This document shows, piece after piece, positions 29,209 through 37,264 of a DNA stretch of 64,000 bases (within the stretch, counting starts at the first letter, position 1; each line of letters opens with the position of its first letter). Position numbers and translations under genes: made by a program. Under the pieces are notes generated by a model, which saw nothing but the letters and a program-made list of their open reading frames with translations, was not told the DNA's origin and ran no database searches. Origin of the DNA: Loktanella sp. PT4BL (lineage in GTDB: Bacteria; Pseudomonadota; Alphaproteobacteria; Rhodobacterales; Rhodobacteraceae); assembly GCF_003201935.1 (NCBI RefSeq), contig NZ_QJJL01000005.1, forward strand, positions 62,001 through 126,000. Reading direction: 5' to 3'.

Positions 29209-29379
29209 CTACGAACGACGGAATGCGTTTGCAATTTTTCTAAGCTCTATTCTGCCGCCGCCGAACCTCATTAAAGCGGTGATGGCAATAAAGAATAATA
29301 GGAACGCACCGATACCTGTTCCGTTCATAAAGAACAAACTGAGTTCGGCTTCTCTTATGAGTTGTAGAATGTATTCCAA
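29209..29379 (-). CDS. Probable 56-residue single-span membrane protein (TTG start)
   Basis: On the minus strand an open frame runs from TTG 29379 to TAG at 29209. It has a good ribosome site (GAGGAG, spaced about 5 bases) and encodes a polar N-terminus (EYILQLIREAELS), one hydrophobic helix (about residues 21-37, GTGIGAFLLFFIAITAL) and a basic tail (RFGGGRIELRKIANAFRRS). The positive charges after the helix fit a membrane protein with a cytoplasmic C-terminus. It ends exactly at a hairpin shared with RNase J. Too short for default gene callers and with a non-ATG start, so it may be unannotated. Function unknown. Confidence 0.6.
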   Translation of the reverse strand: MEYILQLIREAELSLFFMNGTGIGAFLLFFIAITALMRFGGGRIELRKIANAFRRS

Positions 29380-29692
29380 GACGGACTCCTCGCTATAAAC
29401 GCGTCGTCGTCCTGCCCTGCCGTCCCAATTTTAGTTTGGGTGGCAAGAAGCTTGCAAGCTTTTTTCCTGTGGGTAAGGTCGGAAAACTTTCCTAAACTCT
29501 TATTTTTACAGTGAAAATAGTCCGCAACATGTTGATTTAGGGCGGTTCTTTTTGCAGAATTGTGGAAAAGAATTTTGTCGCAGTGAAGTCTAACTAACTG
29601 AATTGTTCGCAGCTCTCGCGAGATAGGCTACATTCCGAAAAATAATACATCCACCATTCGGTCACAGTTTTGACGACTTGCTTTGATCATCA
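29380..29692. other. AT-richer intergenic stretch with hairpins, no gene seen on either strand
   Basis: About 310 bases of visibly lower GC than the surroundings. It contains CCCAA/TTGGG (29424-29428 / 29436-29440), a 14-base palindrome AAGCTTGCAAGCTT at 29448-29461 that runs into T6 (29460-29465), and a TCTCGCGAGA palindrome at 29614-29623. The longest open frame (minus strand, about 21 codons) is not convincing. It must hold the promoters for the small minus-strand ORF and for the lipoprotein at 29729, and could hide a small RNA. Confidence 0.5.
29448..29465 (+). terminator. Palindrome followed by T6, possible terminator of an unknown plus-strand transcript
   Basis: AAGCTTGCAAGCTT can fold as AAGCT-TGCA-AGCTT and is followed directly by a T run ending at 29465. 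The stem is AT-rich and weak. No plus-strand gene ends here (RNase J ends 260 bases before), so it would end either read-through or a small RNA. Confidence 0.35.
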
Positions 29693-29722
29693 TCACCTCA
29701 TGGGGCAAAACCAATGAGGTGA
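29693..29722 (+). promoter_or_regulatory. Leader hairpin that buries the ribosome-binding site of the 99-residue lipoprotein
   Basis: TCACCTCAT (29693-29701) and ATGAGGTGA (29714-29722) are perfect 9-bp inverted repeats with a 12-base loop. The second arm contains GAGGTGA, the Shine-Dalgarno sequence of the gene that starts at 29729. In RNA the hairpin would hide the ribosome site. As DNA it could also be a repressor operator. Confidence 0.55.
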
Positions 29723-29728
29723 GTGACA

Positions 29729-30028
29729 ATGAAACATAAATCCATTCCTCTGCTTGTTGTGGCGGTGACACTGTCCGGCTGTATGATGACGGACCCGTCC
29801 AGCCATCTGATTGGACGCCAGGGCGCCAATGATGTCTATGAGTTCAGCATGACGCGCTATGCCGATCCGCTTGGCGCAGAGGCCTACTACCAACAACGCA
29901 ACAACTATGCGGCCCGCCTCTGCCCGCAGGGTTACCGGATCATAAATGAGCGGGAAGGGGTGACGATCAGACCTGCCGGTGACCGGCTGTTGTCTGAAAA
30001 CCGTATCCAGATTGCCTGTCCTGCGTAA
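29729..30028 (+). CDS. Small lipoprotein, hypothetical
   Basis: A 99-residue protein with a clear lipoprotein signal (MKHKSIPLLVVAVTLSGC, lipobox LSGC, Cys18). The mature part is polar with many Tyr and Asn residues (EAYYQQRNNYAARLCPQGYRII) and two more cysteines, one in RLCPQG and one at the very end (IACPA), likely bonded. ATG 29729 is chosen; GTG 29723 lies inside the leader hairpin. It ends before a strong bidirectional terminator. Unknown family. Confidence 0.75.
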   Translation: MKHKSIPLLVVAVTLSGCMMTDPSSHLIGRQGANDVYEFSMTRYADPLGAEAYYQQRNNYAARLCPQGYRIINEREGVTIRPAGDRLLSENRIQIACPA

Positions 30029-30042
30029 GGTCGCCCAAACAA

Positions 30043-30075
30043 AAGCGGATGTTCCCGCTTAAGGAACATCCGCTT
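30043..30075. terminator. Strong bidirectional terminator
   Basis: A perfect 13-bp inverted repeat, AAGCGGATGTTCC / GGAACATCCGCTT, with a 7-base loop lies between the convergent ends of the lipoprotein gene and the DEAD-box helicase gene. A-rich sequence precedes it; the T run is short. Confidence 0.75.
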
Positions 30076-30097
30076 CAAGAGGGCTGGCTAAGTGGCG

Positions 30098-31549
30098 CTA
30101 GTTCTTGGCCCGCTCGGCAAAGCTGAGCGCGATAAACGCTGGCGTATCCTCACCCATGCCTACGATTTTCGGGCCGGTGTCGCGGCGGTCGTTGCCGCGC
30201 CCGCGCCCGCCGCGTGAACGGTCTTCGCGTGGCTTTTGCTCATGTGCCGCGGCCTCTTCCTTCGCTTCAACGACCTTGGGCTCTTGCGCCTTTGGGGTCT
30301 CTGTCTTTGGCTCCGGCTTGCGGCGGCTACGTGTCCGCTTGGGCTTTTCTTCGGTCGTCTCGCCGGCAGCCTCGGCTGGTGCGGGTGTCGGCGTTGCTTT
30401 GCCGCCGGGCACGTCCAGGCGCGGGATTGGCTGGTTCACGAGACGTTCCACGTCTTCGAGGTTCTTCTCGTCGCGTGGAATACAGATCATGATCGCAGTG
30501 CCGGTGCGGCCCGCACGACCGGTGCGGCCGATACGGTGGACGTAATCCTCGGCATGGCTGGGCACGTCGAAATTGAAAACATGCGTGACGGCCGGAATAT
30601 CCAGGCCACGCGCGGCCACATCAGAGGCCACAAGAATCCGCAGATCATTGTCGCGGAATTTATCAAGTGTCTTGGTCCGGTGGCTTTGGTCCAGATCGCC
30701 GTGGATCGGGGCCGCCTGATAGCCGTGTTTGTTCAGCGACTTCGCCACGATATCCACGTCGGATTTGCGGTTGCAAAAGATGATTGCGTTGGTGCAGGCA
30801 TCGCCTTCGGCATCAATCAGCTTGCGTAGCAGCTCACGCTTTTCCGCAGGTTCTTTGGGCTTGGAGGACCCTTTGAACATCACAACACCTTGCTTGATGT
30901 TGACGTTCGTGGTCGCCGCGCGGGCGACTTCGATCTTGGCGGGGTTTGACAGGAACGTGTTGGTGATCCGCTCGATCTCGGGGGCCATCGTCGCGCTGAA
31001 GAACAGGGTCTGGCGGGTGAACGGCGTGCGTTTGAAGATTTCCTCGATATCGGGGATGAACCCCATGTCGAGCATCCGGTCAGCCTCATCCACAACCATG
31101 ATCTTGACGTCTGTGAGGATCAGTTTGCCGCGCTCGAGGTGGTCGAGCAGGCGGCCAGGGGTGGCGATCAACACATCGACGCCTTTGTCGATGATGGCGT
31201 CCTGATCCTTAAAGCTCGTGCCGCCAATCAGCAGGGCGCGCGACAGCTTCGTATATTTGGCGTAGGCGTCGAAATTCTCGGCCACTTGCGCGGCGAGTTC
31301 CCGCGTTGGCGCCAGAACAAGGCTGCGCGGCATCCGTGCACGCGCACGTCCACGGCCCAGAAGCGTGATCATCGGCAGGGTGAATGCGGCGGTTTTGCCT
31401 GTGCCGGTCTGGGCAATGCCCAAGACATCACGGCCTTCAAGGGCGGGGGCAATCGCGCCGGCCTGAATAGGGGTAGGGGTGTCATAGCCGGTTTCGGCAA
31501 TCGCTTTGAGAACCTTGGGGGCAAGGTTCAAATCAGAAAACTTGGTCAT
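30098..31549 (-). CDS. DEAD-box ATP-dependent RNA helicase (RhlE-like)
   Basis: A cytosolic RNA helicase (483 residues) for unwinding structured RNA, for example in ribosome assembly or cold adaptation. Motifs in order: Q motif (GYDTPTPIQ), AQTGTGKT, PTRELA, TPGRLLD, DEAD in VVDEADRMLD, SAT in FFSATMA, ARGLDIP, and HRIGRTGRAG. The last 100 or so residues are a low-complexity tail rich in Lys, Arg, Glu and Pro that ends with a small ordered segment, as in RhlE-type enzymes. A ribosome site (AAAGGACG) and a small leader hairpin precede the start. Confidence 0.94.
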   Translation of the reverse strand: MTKFSDLNLAPKVLKAIAETGYDTPTPIQAGAIAPALEGRDVLGIAQTGTGKTAAFTLPMITLLGRGRARARMPRSLVLAPTRELAAQVAENFDAYAKYTKLSRALLIGGTSFKDQDAIIDKGVDVLIATPGRLLDHLERGKLILTDVKIMVVDEADRMLDMGFIPDIEEIFKRTPFTRQTLFFSATMAPEIERITNTFLSNPAKIEVARAATTNVNIKQGVVMFKGSSKPKEPAEKRELLRKLIDAEGDACTNAIIFCNRKSDVDIVAKSLNKHGYQAAPIHGDLDQSHRTKTLDKFRDNDLRILVASDVAARGLDIPAVTHVFNFDVPSHAEDYVHRIGRTGRAGRTGTAIMICIPRDEKNLEDVERLVNQPIPRLDVPGGKATPTPAPAEAAGETTEEKPKRTRSRRKPEPKTETPKAQEPKVVEAKEEAAAHEQKPREDRSRGGRGRGNDRRDTGPKIVGMGEDTPAFIALSFAERAKN

Positions 31550-31562
31550 ATACGTCCTTTAG

Positions 31563-31581
31563 ATGCGGTTTCGGTCCGCAT
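31563..31581 (-). promoter_or_regulatory. Small leader hairpin just upstream of the helicase ribosome site
   Basis: ATGCGG / CCGCAT form a perfect 6-bp stem with a 7-base loop in the helicase 5' leader, ending only a few bases before AAAGGACG. DEAD-box helicase genes often have structured, cold-regulated leaders; whether this one acts so is not known. Confidence 0.35.
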
Positions 31582-31696
31582 GTTGTGAAAGGACGCAATT
31601 CTCCGAGCGTCCCGCGTCGTAGGCCCTCGCGAGCCGTGAGGATGCGATAGCGGAAATGCCCGTTACCGTCAAGCTGAGCGCACAAACCGCCTGCGT

Positions 31697-32431
31697 TCAA
31701 GGGGATTTCGTGGCTTTTTCGCGCATTAGGGCAAAGCGGCGGAAGACGGTACCATCATCACTGTTGAGGATATCAAGCAAATGTCGTGTCAGCTTTCCGG
31801 TTGCTGGTGCATGTTCGGCGTCGCGCCAGAGGGGGGCCAGCAGATGGGCTTCCAGATCACCTTTCAGGACTGAAAAGTCCGTCATCCCCATGGGCAGGGG
31901 GGATTTGTTGCGATCTTGCGTTCGAAACGGCGTTTGCGGCGGGTGGCCGGAGAATGCACGCTCGGCTTCATAGATTTTCATCAGCGAAAACAGGATGTTC
32001 ATGCGCGCGGCCAGATTGCGGTCTGCCTCGGTCTCCCCGTGCTCTGCAAAAGTGATGACGGCAGAAATCAGCCAACGGGTGGGCAGAGTGGCGAGCAACC
32101 ACGCCTCCTGCTCGGCCCAGAGCCGCCGGAACAGTGCATGCGCGCTTGCAGGGTAAGTGTGTTTGCGCAGATGGGACACCAGAAGCCCGTGCAGCAAGGC
32201 CAATTCGCAGTGCCCCTGCAATTCGCCCAGCAGCATATGGCGCTTCTTCTCGACACGGCTGAGGCCCTCGGGCCGGGGCATGATCGGGGGCGGCAAGGGC
32301 AGGGCCTTGAGCGCTTCGAAATCAACGTCCAATGGCGGGAGGTCCGCGCCCGTCAAGAGCGCACGACGTTTTTGGTATTGGGGCATCAGGCCGCCGATCC
32401 CGCCGGGGAATGTTTGGCTTCTGTCGTTCAA
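31697..32431 (-). CDS. Conserved hypothetical protein
   Basis: A 244-residue soluble protein that I cannot assign. It is largely helical, with a Pro-rich N-terminal part (residues 25-60, LPLPPPIMPRPEGLSRVEKKRHMLL) followed by a helical middle with HCELALLHGLLVSHLRKH and RLWAEQEAWLLATLPTRWLISAVITFAEHG. It lies 10 bases downstream of prfC on the same strand and is probably co-transcribed with it. Codon use is like the neighbours, so it is likely a real gene. Confidence 0.72.
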   Translation of the reverse strand: MNDRSQTFPGGIGGLMPQYQKRRALLTGADLPPLDVDFEALKALPLPPPIMPRPEGLSRVEKKRHMLLGELQGHCELALLHGLLVSHLRKHTYPASAHALFRRLWAEQEAWLLATLPTRWLISAVITFAEHGETEADRNLAARMNILFSLMKIYEAERAFSGHPPQTPFRTQDRNKSPLPMGMTDFSVLKGDLEAHLLAPLWRDAEHAPATGKLTRHLLDILNSDDGTVFRRFALMREKATKSP

Positions 32432-32441
32432 CCGCTACTCC

Positions 32442-34037
32442 CTAAACCATCATCTCTTTTGTCGCGGTCAGGTTGATTTCGGGGTAATCACGCCCGACGC
32501 GGTCAATGTCCCATTGCAGGCGCGTCAGATAGACTGTGTCGCCGTCATTGTCCGTCGCGATGTGCTGTTTGTTGGCGGCCACGAATTTGTCCACGGCTGT
32601 CTGATCGCCTGCCACCCAGCGGGCCGAGGTGAATTGTGAGGGCTCGAACCGGACGGGCAGCCCGTACTCGAGCTCGATCCGGCTGGCCAGCACCTCGAAT
32701 TGCAGCGCACCCACAACGCCCACGATAAAGCCCGACCCGAAGGTCGGTTTGAACACTTTGGCGGCCCCTTCCTCGGCAAACTGCATCAGGGCCTTTTCAA
32801 GGTGTTTGGCCTTCATCGGATCGCCCGCGCGGCAGGTTTGCAAAAGTTCCGGCGCAAAGGACGGGATGCCCGAGACGCGGATCGCCTCGCCCTCAGTCAG
32901 CGTATCGCCAATGCGCAGCTGGCCGTGGTTGGGAATACCGATGATATCACCGGCCCATGCCTCTTCTGCCAGTTCGCGGTCAGCGGCGAGGAACAGCACA
33001 GGGTTTGTGATGGCCATCTGCTTTTTGCTGCGCACATGGGTCAGTTTCATGCCGCGTTCGAAATGTCCTGACGCGAGTCGCACAAAGGCCACGCGGTCGC
33101 GGTGTTTGGGGTCCATGTTGGCCTGCACCTTGAACACGAAACCTGCAACCTTGCTTTCCTCGGGCGCGATGTTGCGGGGCTGGGCGGATTGGATTTGCGG
33201 CTCCGGCCCATAGGTGGCCAGACCGTCCATCAATTCCTTGACCCCGAAGGAATTCATGGCAGAGCCGAACCAGATCGGAGTCATTGAGCCATTCAAGAGG
33301 GCCTCTGGGTCGAGCGGTGGCAAGAGTTCCTTTGCCATCTCGATCTCTTCAAGGAATTTTTCGAGCAGATGCGCAGGGACGTGCTCGGCCAGCTTGGGAT
33401 CATCGAGACCTGAAATCTGGATGCTTTCGGCAACCTTGTTGCGGTCGGCGCGGTCCATCAATTCCAGCTTGTCGCGCAGAATATCATAGCAGCCGATGAA
33501 TTCGCGCCCTACACCGATGGGCCATGAGGCCGGTGTGACGTCAATTGCAAGGTTTTCTTGGATTTCGTCAATAATATCGAAGGTATCGCGGCTTTCGCGG
33601 TCCATTTTGTTGCAAAAGGTCAAGATGGGAAGGTCGCGCAAACGGCAGACTTCAAAGAGTTTCTGGGTCTGGCTTTCCACACCCTTGGCTCCGTCGATCA
33701 CCATCACGGCGGCATCGACCGCAGTCAGCGTGCGATAGGTATCTTCGGAAAAATCCGAGTGACCCGGTGTGTCAACGAGATTGAAGCGGTACTTTTCAAA
33801 GTCGAACGACATGGCAGAGGCGGACACAGAGATGCCCCGGTCCTTTTCCATCTGCATAAAGTCCGACCGCGTCCGCCGTGCTTCGCCTTTGGCGCGCACC
33901 TGTCCCGCCATCTGGATGGCGCCACCATAAAGGAGGAACTTTTCCGTCAGCGTCGTCTTGCCCGCGTCGGGGTGCGAGATGATCGCAAAGGTCCGGCGGC
34001 GGGCGATTTCAGGGGGAAGGTCAGGGCGATTTGTCAT
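32442..34037 (-). CDS. prfC: Peptide chain release factor 3
   Basis: A translational GTPase that removes RF1/RF2 from the ribosome after termination. It has 531 residues. G-domain motifs are SHPDAGKTTLTEK (P-loop), RGISVSASAMSF (switch I), DTPGHSDFSEDTYR (G3), and NKMDRE (G4). The later domains contain FVFKVQANMDPKHRDRVAFVRLASG and the typical GVVGALQFEVLASRIELEYG. ATG 34037 (MTNRPDLPPEIARRRTFAIISHPD) is preferred over an upstream in-frame start at 34073. EF-G and the tetracycline-resistance proteins are excluded by the domain order and length. Confidence 0.95.
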   Translation of the reverse strand: MTNRPDLPPEIARRRTFAIISHPDAGKTTLTEKFLLYGGAIQMAGQVRAKGEARRTRSDFMQMEKDRGISVSASAMSFDFEKYRFNLVDTPGHSDFSEDTYRTLTAVDAAVMVIDGAKGVESQTQKLFEVCRLRDLPILTFCNKMDRESRDTFDIIDEIQENLAIDVTPASWPIGVGREFIGCYDILRDKLELMDRADRNKVAESIQISGLDDPKLAEHVPAHLLEKFLEEIEMAKELLPPLDPEALLNGSMTPIWFGSAMNSFGVKELMDGLATYGPEPQIQSAQPRNIAPEESKVAGFVFKVQANMDPKHRDRVAFVRLASGHFERGMKLTHVRSKKQMAITNPVLFLAADRELAEEAWAGDIIGIPNHGQLRIGDTLTEGEAIRVSGIPSFAPELLQTCRAGDPMKAKHLEKALMQFAEEGAAKVFKPTFGSGFIVGVVGALQFEVLASRIELEYGLPVRFEPSQFTSARWVAGDQTAVDKFVAANKQHIATDNDGDTVYLTRLQWDIDRVGRDYPEINLTATKEMMV

Positions 34038-34138
34038 GCATGACGCTTTATGCGTTCGGGCTGGAAAGGGCAATCGGGACAGTGCGCTTAACCAAAGATT
34101 TGGTTTTCATGGCTATCACCGCGGGCAAGGGGGCTGCA

Positions 34139-34744
34139 ATGAAACACTATGCATGTGCCGTCTGTCTGGTGGCTGGTGTTGCGGCCTGCGGCGGGGGCGG
34201 CGGAGGCGGAGGCGGCAGCGGGATTGATCCCCGCCTTGCGCGGCTGGACATTTATGAGGGACAGAAATTGCGGGTTCTTGGTGATCCCGAGGCGGGTGTC
34301 CTTGGTATGGCTGTGACGGCCGATGAAAACATCCCCGCGTCCGGCTCCATGTCCCTGAGCGGCTTTGCAACGATGCGGGTCGAGACGGGCAGTCAGCCGC
34401 TCATCCTGTTCGGGGATGCGGATATGCAGATAGATTTTGACACCAGTGTGGCCCAAGGAGCGGTAAGCAGTGTTTTCGGGGGCAGTTCTGACGCCGATAT
34501 CGCGGATTACGCCGGAACCATTGATCTGCAAAGCAACGCTGTCGGGCAGGATATGCCGCTGGGTTATGCGGGCGCACTGAGCGGCGGGGGGCAAACACTG
34601 GGTTTTGCGGGGGAAATGACAGGGGTTTTGCTGGGCAATCCCGCGTCTGCCTTTGCGGGCGGTGATCTGGAGGCGCAGGTCGATCACAACGGAACGCCAC
34701 GGGAGGGGACGATTGTCATCGTGCTTGAAGAGAACGGGCTCTGA
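34139..34744 (+). CDS. Lipoprotein with poly-glycine linker, hypothetical
   Basis: A 201-residue protein with a lipoprotein signal (MKHYACAVCLVAGVAAC, lipobox VAAC, Cys17). Directly after the Cys come nine glycines, an extreme flexible tether. The rest is beta-rich with many Gly, Ala and Ser turns (for example GYAGALSGGGQTLGFAGEMTG and NPASAFAGGDLEAQVD). This loosely recalls the small barrel domain of transferrin-binding-protein-like lipoproteins, but I would not assign it. It is divergent from prfC and faces the convergent Hint gene. Confidence 0.7.
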   Translation: MKHYACAVCLVAGVAACGGGGGGGGGSGIDPRLARLDIYEGQKLRVLGDPEAGVLGMAVTADENIPASGSMSLSGFATMRVETGSQPLILFGDADMQIDFDTSVAQGAVSSVFGGSSDADIADYAGTIDLQSNAVGQDMPLGYAGALSGGGQTLGFAGEMTGVLLGNPASAFAGGDLEAQVDHNGTPREGTIVIVLEENGL

Positions 34745-34757
34745 TAGTGGCGGGGGC

Positions 34758-35720
34758 CTACCGCGTTGATGCCTTGCGCAGCAAAGACACCGCTTTTTGT
34801 GCAGGAATTAGGCTGTTTTGCACTTCGTAATCCAGATGCGGCCGGTGCGCGTGATCGGGGGACGAGACGCCGGCCGGCAGACCATGGCGTGTTTGCGCGC
34901 TGATCAGATGCGATTCTGCGGCAATCCCTTCGGCGTAGATGATGTGATGGTCATCAAAGATGAGCTGGAAGTAATCCACGAAACCGCCACGCCGCCGCAA
35001 CACGGTTGTGTGATCCACCAGATGCCGCGCCTTGATCAGAATTTCGGGGCGTCCTGCACCGAGCTGGTCTTCGCGCTGGTAAATGAACAGACGGTGGTCG
35101 GGACGCACTACCAGATCGGCTTCGTTGTGCAATGCGCCCTTGGTGATCACAACCGGTGCAAAACTGCCCGAGGCACGCATTGTGGCCTGCCCGATATGGC
35201 GGATCGGCTGTTTGCCTGCGTCGCGGGTCAGGACCATATCTCCGATGCTCAGCGTTTCGATCGGGCGCATCTGTCCGTCGCTCATGGTGATGCGTGTGCC
35301 GCGGGCAAAGGATCCGCTGGCGGCTTCGGCAAAGCGGCGGGTGGCTGTGTGACGCTCCAGACCGACGAGGCGATAATCAACAGCGGGCTGCAATTCTCCC
35401 AATGGCAGCAGGAAAATATCTGCGACGCTGTCATCTTCGACTTCGACCAGAACAAGGGCTTCATGCGTGTCCCCGTCAGGGGCCATAAGCGTCAGGCAGC
35501 AGTCCAGATGCACGATATTGCCTTGCGTATCGGCGCGGTGCAGCCCTTTGCCATCCGCAATCAGCTCAAGCGGTGTCAGCCCTTCCTTGGCATCAATCTG
35601 GTAGACATCGTCCATCACCAGTTCATCGGCGAATGACAGCGTCTCGCCCTTGGCCACGCCATCGCTGGCGATCACGTTGGTCGCAGGATAGATATCAACA
35701 GTAATGGGACGCTGGCTCAT
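34758..35720 (-). CDS. Hint-domain protein (Hedgehog/intein-type), nucleophile Cys replaced by Ser
   Basis: A 320-residue protein. The N-terminal 130 residues are acidic and beta-rich. The Hint_2-type domain follows at about 135-290: SGSFARGTRITMSDGQMRPIETLSIGDMVLTRDAGKQPIRHIG, then VVRPDHRLFI (His209) and a C-terminal HIIYAEGIAAESHLI. In this family the domain normally begins C-F-x-x-G-T; here position 137 is Ser. Roseobacter genomes carry many such stand-alone Hint proteins, some linked to exported repeat proteins. No signal peptide. ATG 35720 (MSQRPITVDIYPAT) is chosen over a long unconserved upstream extension that overlaps the SDR gene. Confidence 0.85.
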   Translation of the reverse strand: MSQRPITVDIYPATNVIASDGVAKGETLSFADELVMDDVYQIDAKEGLTPLELIADGKGLHRADTQGNIVHLDCCLTLMAPDGDTHEALVLVEVEDDSVADIFLLPLGELQPAVDYRLVGLERHTATRRFAEAASGSFARGTRITMSDGQMRPIETLSIGDMVLTRDAGKQPIRHIGQATMRASGSFAPVVITKGALHNEADLVVRPDHRLFIYQREDQLGAGRPEILIKARHLVDHTTVLRRRGGFVDYFQLIFDDHHIIYAEGIAAESHLISAQTRHGLPAGVSSPDHAHRPHLDYEVQNSLIPAQKAVSLLRKASTR

Positions 35721-35844
35721 GGCGACTGGAGTTACACCGGCTTTGGCCTCAGGCCAAGCATGAACGCCGCGTTGCGCGTTTCGTTTGCCGAAGCGGGGCG
35801 GCAGTGCTAGATCGTCCACAATCAATGGAGAAGGGAACGACACG

Positions 35845-36624
35845 ATGGATCTTGGGATCAAAGGCAAGCGTGCGCTGGTATGTGCATCATCAAAGGGTTT
35901 GGGGCGTGGATGCGCCGAGGCTTTGGCCGAGGCAGGCGTCAATCTTGTTATGAACGCCCGCGGTGCTGAGGCGCTTGAGGCGGCAGCGGCAGATATCCGC
36001 AGCAAGTATGGCGTTGATGTTGTGACCGTGGCTGCAGATGTGTCCACTCAGGAAGGCCGTGACGCATTGCTCAAAGAGGCTGAAGGTGTTGATATTCTGG
36101 TCAATAATGCCGGTGGCCCGCCTCCTGGTATCTGGTCTGACTGGGATCGCGATGATTTTATTGCAGCGCTTGATGCCAACATGCTGGCCCCGATTGCGTT
36201 GATGAAAGCGCTGATGCCTGGGATGATCGAGAAGGGCTGGGGCCGCGTCGTGAACATCACCTCGGGATCTGTGAAGGCGCCGATCCCGCAGTTGGGTCTG
36301 TCAAACTCTGCCCGTGCCGGTTTGACCGGCTATGCCGCTGGCACAGCGCGTCAGGTGGCCCAGTTCGGCGTCAACATCAACAATATGCTGCCCGGTATTC
36401 ACGCCACGGATCGGGCGGTCAGCCTTGATACCGGTGTTGCCAAAGCGCAAGGCATTGATTTGGCCGCAGCAACCGCCCAGCGTCAGGCAACAATTCCTGC
36501 CCGCCGCTACGGGACAGCCGAAGAATTCGGCGCGATGTGTGCTTTCCTTTGTTCCAACCATGCGGGCTTTATCGTGGGCCAGAATATCGTTCTGGACGGC
36601 GGCGCGATCAACGCAACCATTTAG
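35845..36624 (+). CDS. SDR-family protein, non-canonical 3-oxoacyl-ACP-reductase-like
   Basis: A 259-residue Rossmann-fold protein. The cofactor loop reads CASSKGLGRG (13-22) where TGxxxGIG is usual, NNAG (87-90) is intact, and ITSGSV (138-143) supplies the Ser. The usual catalytic Y-x-x-x-K is replaced by Ser153...Arg157 (in LSNSARAGLTGY). This fits the BKR-like SDR-like subgroup, which lacks a perfect catalytic tetrad. It may be a reductase with altered chemistry or a non-catalytic member. A good ribosome site (AGAAGGGAA) precedes ATG 35845. Confidence 0.9.
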   Translation: MDLGIKGKRALVCASSKGLGRGCAEALAEAGVNLVMNARGAEALEAAAADIRSKYGVDVVTVAADVSTQEGRDALLKEAEGVDILVNNAGGPPPGIWSDWDRDDFIAALDANMLAPIALMKALMPGMIEKGWGRVVNITSGSVKAPIPQLGLSNSARAGLTGYAAGTARQVAQFGVNINNMLPGIHATDRAVSLDTGVAKAQGIDLAAATAQRQATIPARRYGTAEEFGAMCAFLCSNHAGFIVGQNIVLDGGAINATI

Positions 36625-36639
36625 GAAACCCGGGACGCG

Positions 36640-37179
36640 ATGGATTTTAGCACAGATTATGCCGGTCGCGTCACGGCGATCGCCGATTTATTCGCGGCGG
36701 TGTTTACTGCTTCGGAAGGGGCCGCAGAAGGGGCCGTGATCGGCCAGCTTGCGTCAGAAATGTTGACGCCCGGGGGCGCAGAGGGCTTGCTGGTCTGTCT
36801 TGCGATTGATGGAAATGAACTGGCAGGGGCGGTCATGTTTTCGCCTCTGCACTACCGTGATGATCCGACTAAGGTGGCCCTGCTGTCGCCTATGGCGATC
36901 GCGACCGCGCATCACGGTAAGGGGCTTGGGCAGAGTTTGATCCGATACGGCCTGGAGCAGCTTCGCGCGCGCAATTTTGCGGAGGTCCTGACTAATGGTG
37001 ACATCAACTTCTATGCCAAGACCGGATTTGAACCTGTGACGCAGGCGCAGGCGCAGGCACCGTTTCCTTTACAGTACCCCCAAGGCTGGCTGGGACGGTC
37101 GCTGACAGATGCGCCTTTCACGGCGTTGCACGGGCCCTCGACCTGCGCTCACGCCCTCAGCAAGCCTGAATACTGGTAG
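36640..37179 (+). CDS. GNAT-family N-acetyltransferase
   Basis: A 179-residue protein with the GNAT acetyl-CoA site: ALLSPMAIATAHHGKGLGQSLIRYGL (Q/R-x-x-G-x-G/A form HHGKGLG), followed by VLTNGDINFYAKTGFEPV. It is similar to YhbS-type acetyltransferases. It begins 15 bases after the SDR gene and is probably co-transcribed. Substrate unknown. Confidence 0.88.
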   Translation: MDFSTDYAGRVTAIADLFAAVFTASEGAAEGAVIGQLASEMLTPGGAEGLLVCLAIDGNELAGAVMFSPLHYRDDPTKVALLSPMAIATAHHGKGLGQSLIRYGLEQLRARNFAEVLTNGDINFYAKTGFEPVTQAQAQAPFPLQYPQGWLGRSLTDAPFTALHGPSTCAHALSKPEYW

Positions 37180-37264
37180 CGATCCGGCTCGGCGTCTTGC
37201 CCTGCAGCAAAACTGTTGTTAGGTGCGCTATACCCAATAGTTTCCGTCAGGGATAACGCCCCCT

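Noticed and set aside
29469..29477. TGTGGGTAA, one base from the reverse complement of the DnaA-box consensus, in an AT-richer gap
   Set aside because: A single imperfect box without clustered copies or replication genes nearby is not evidence for an origin.
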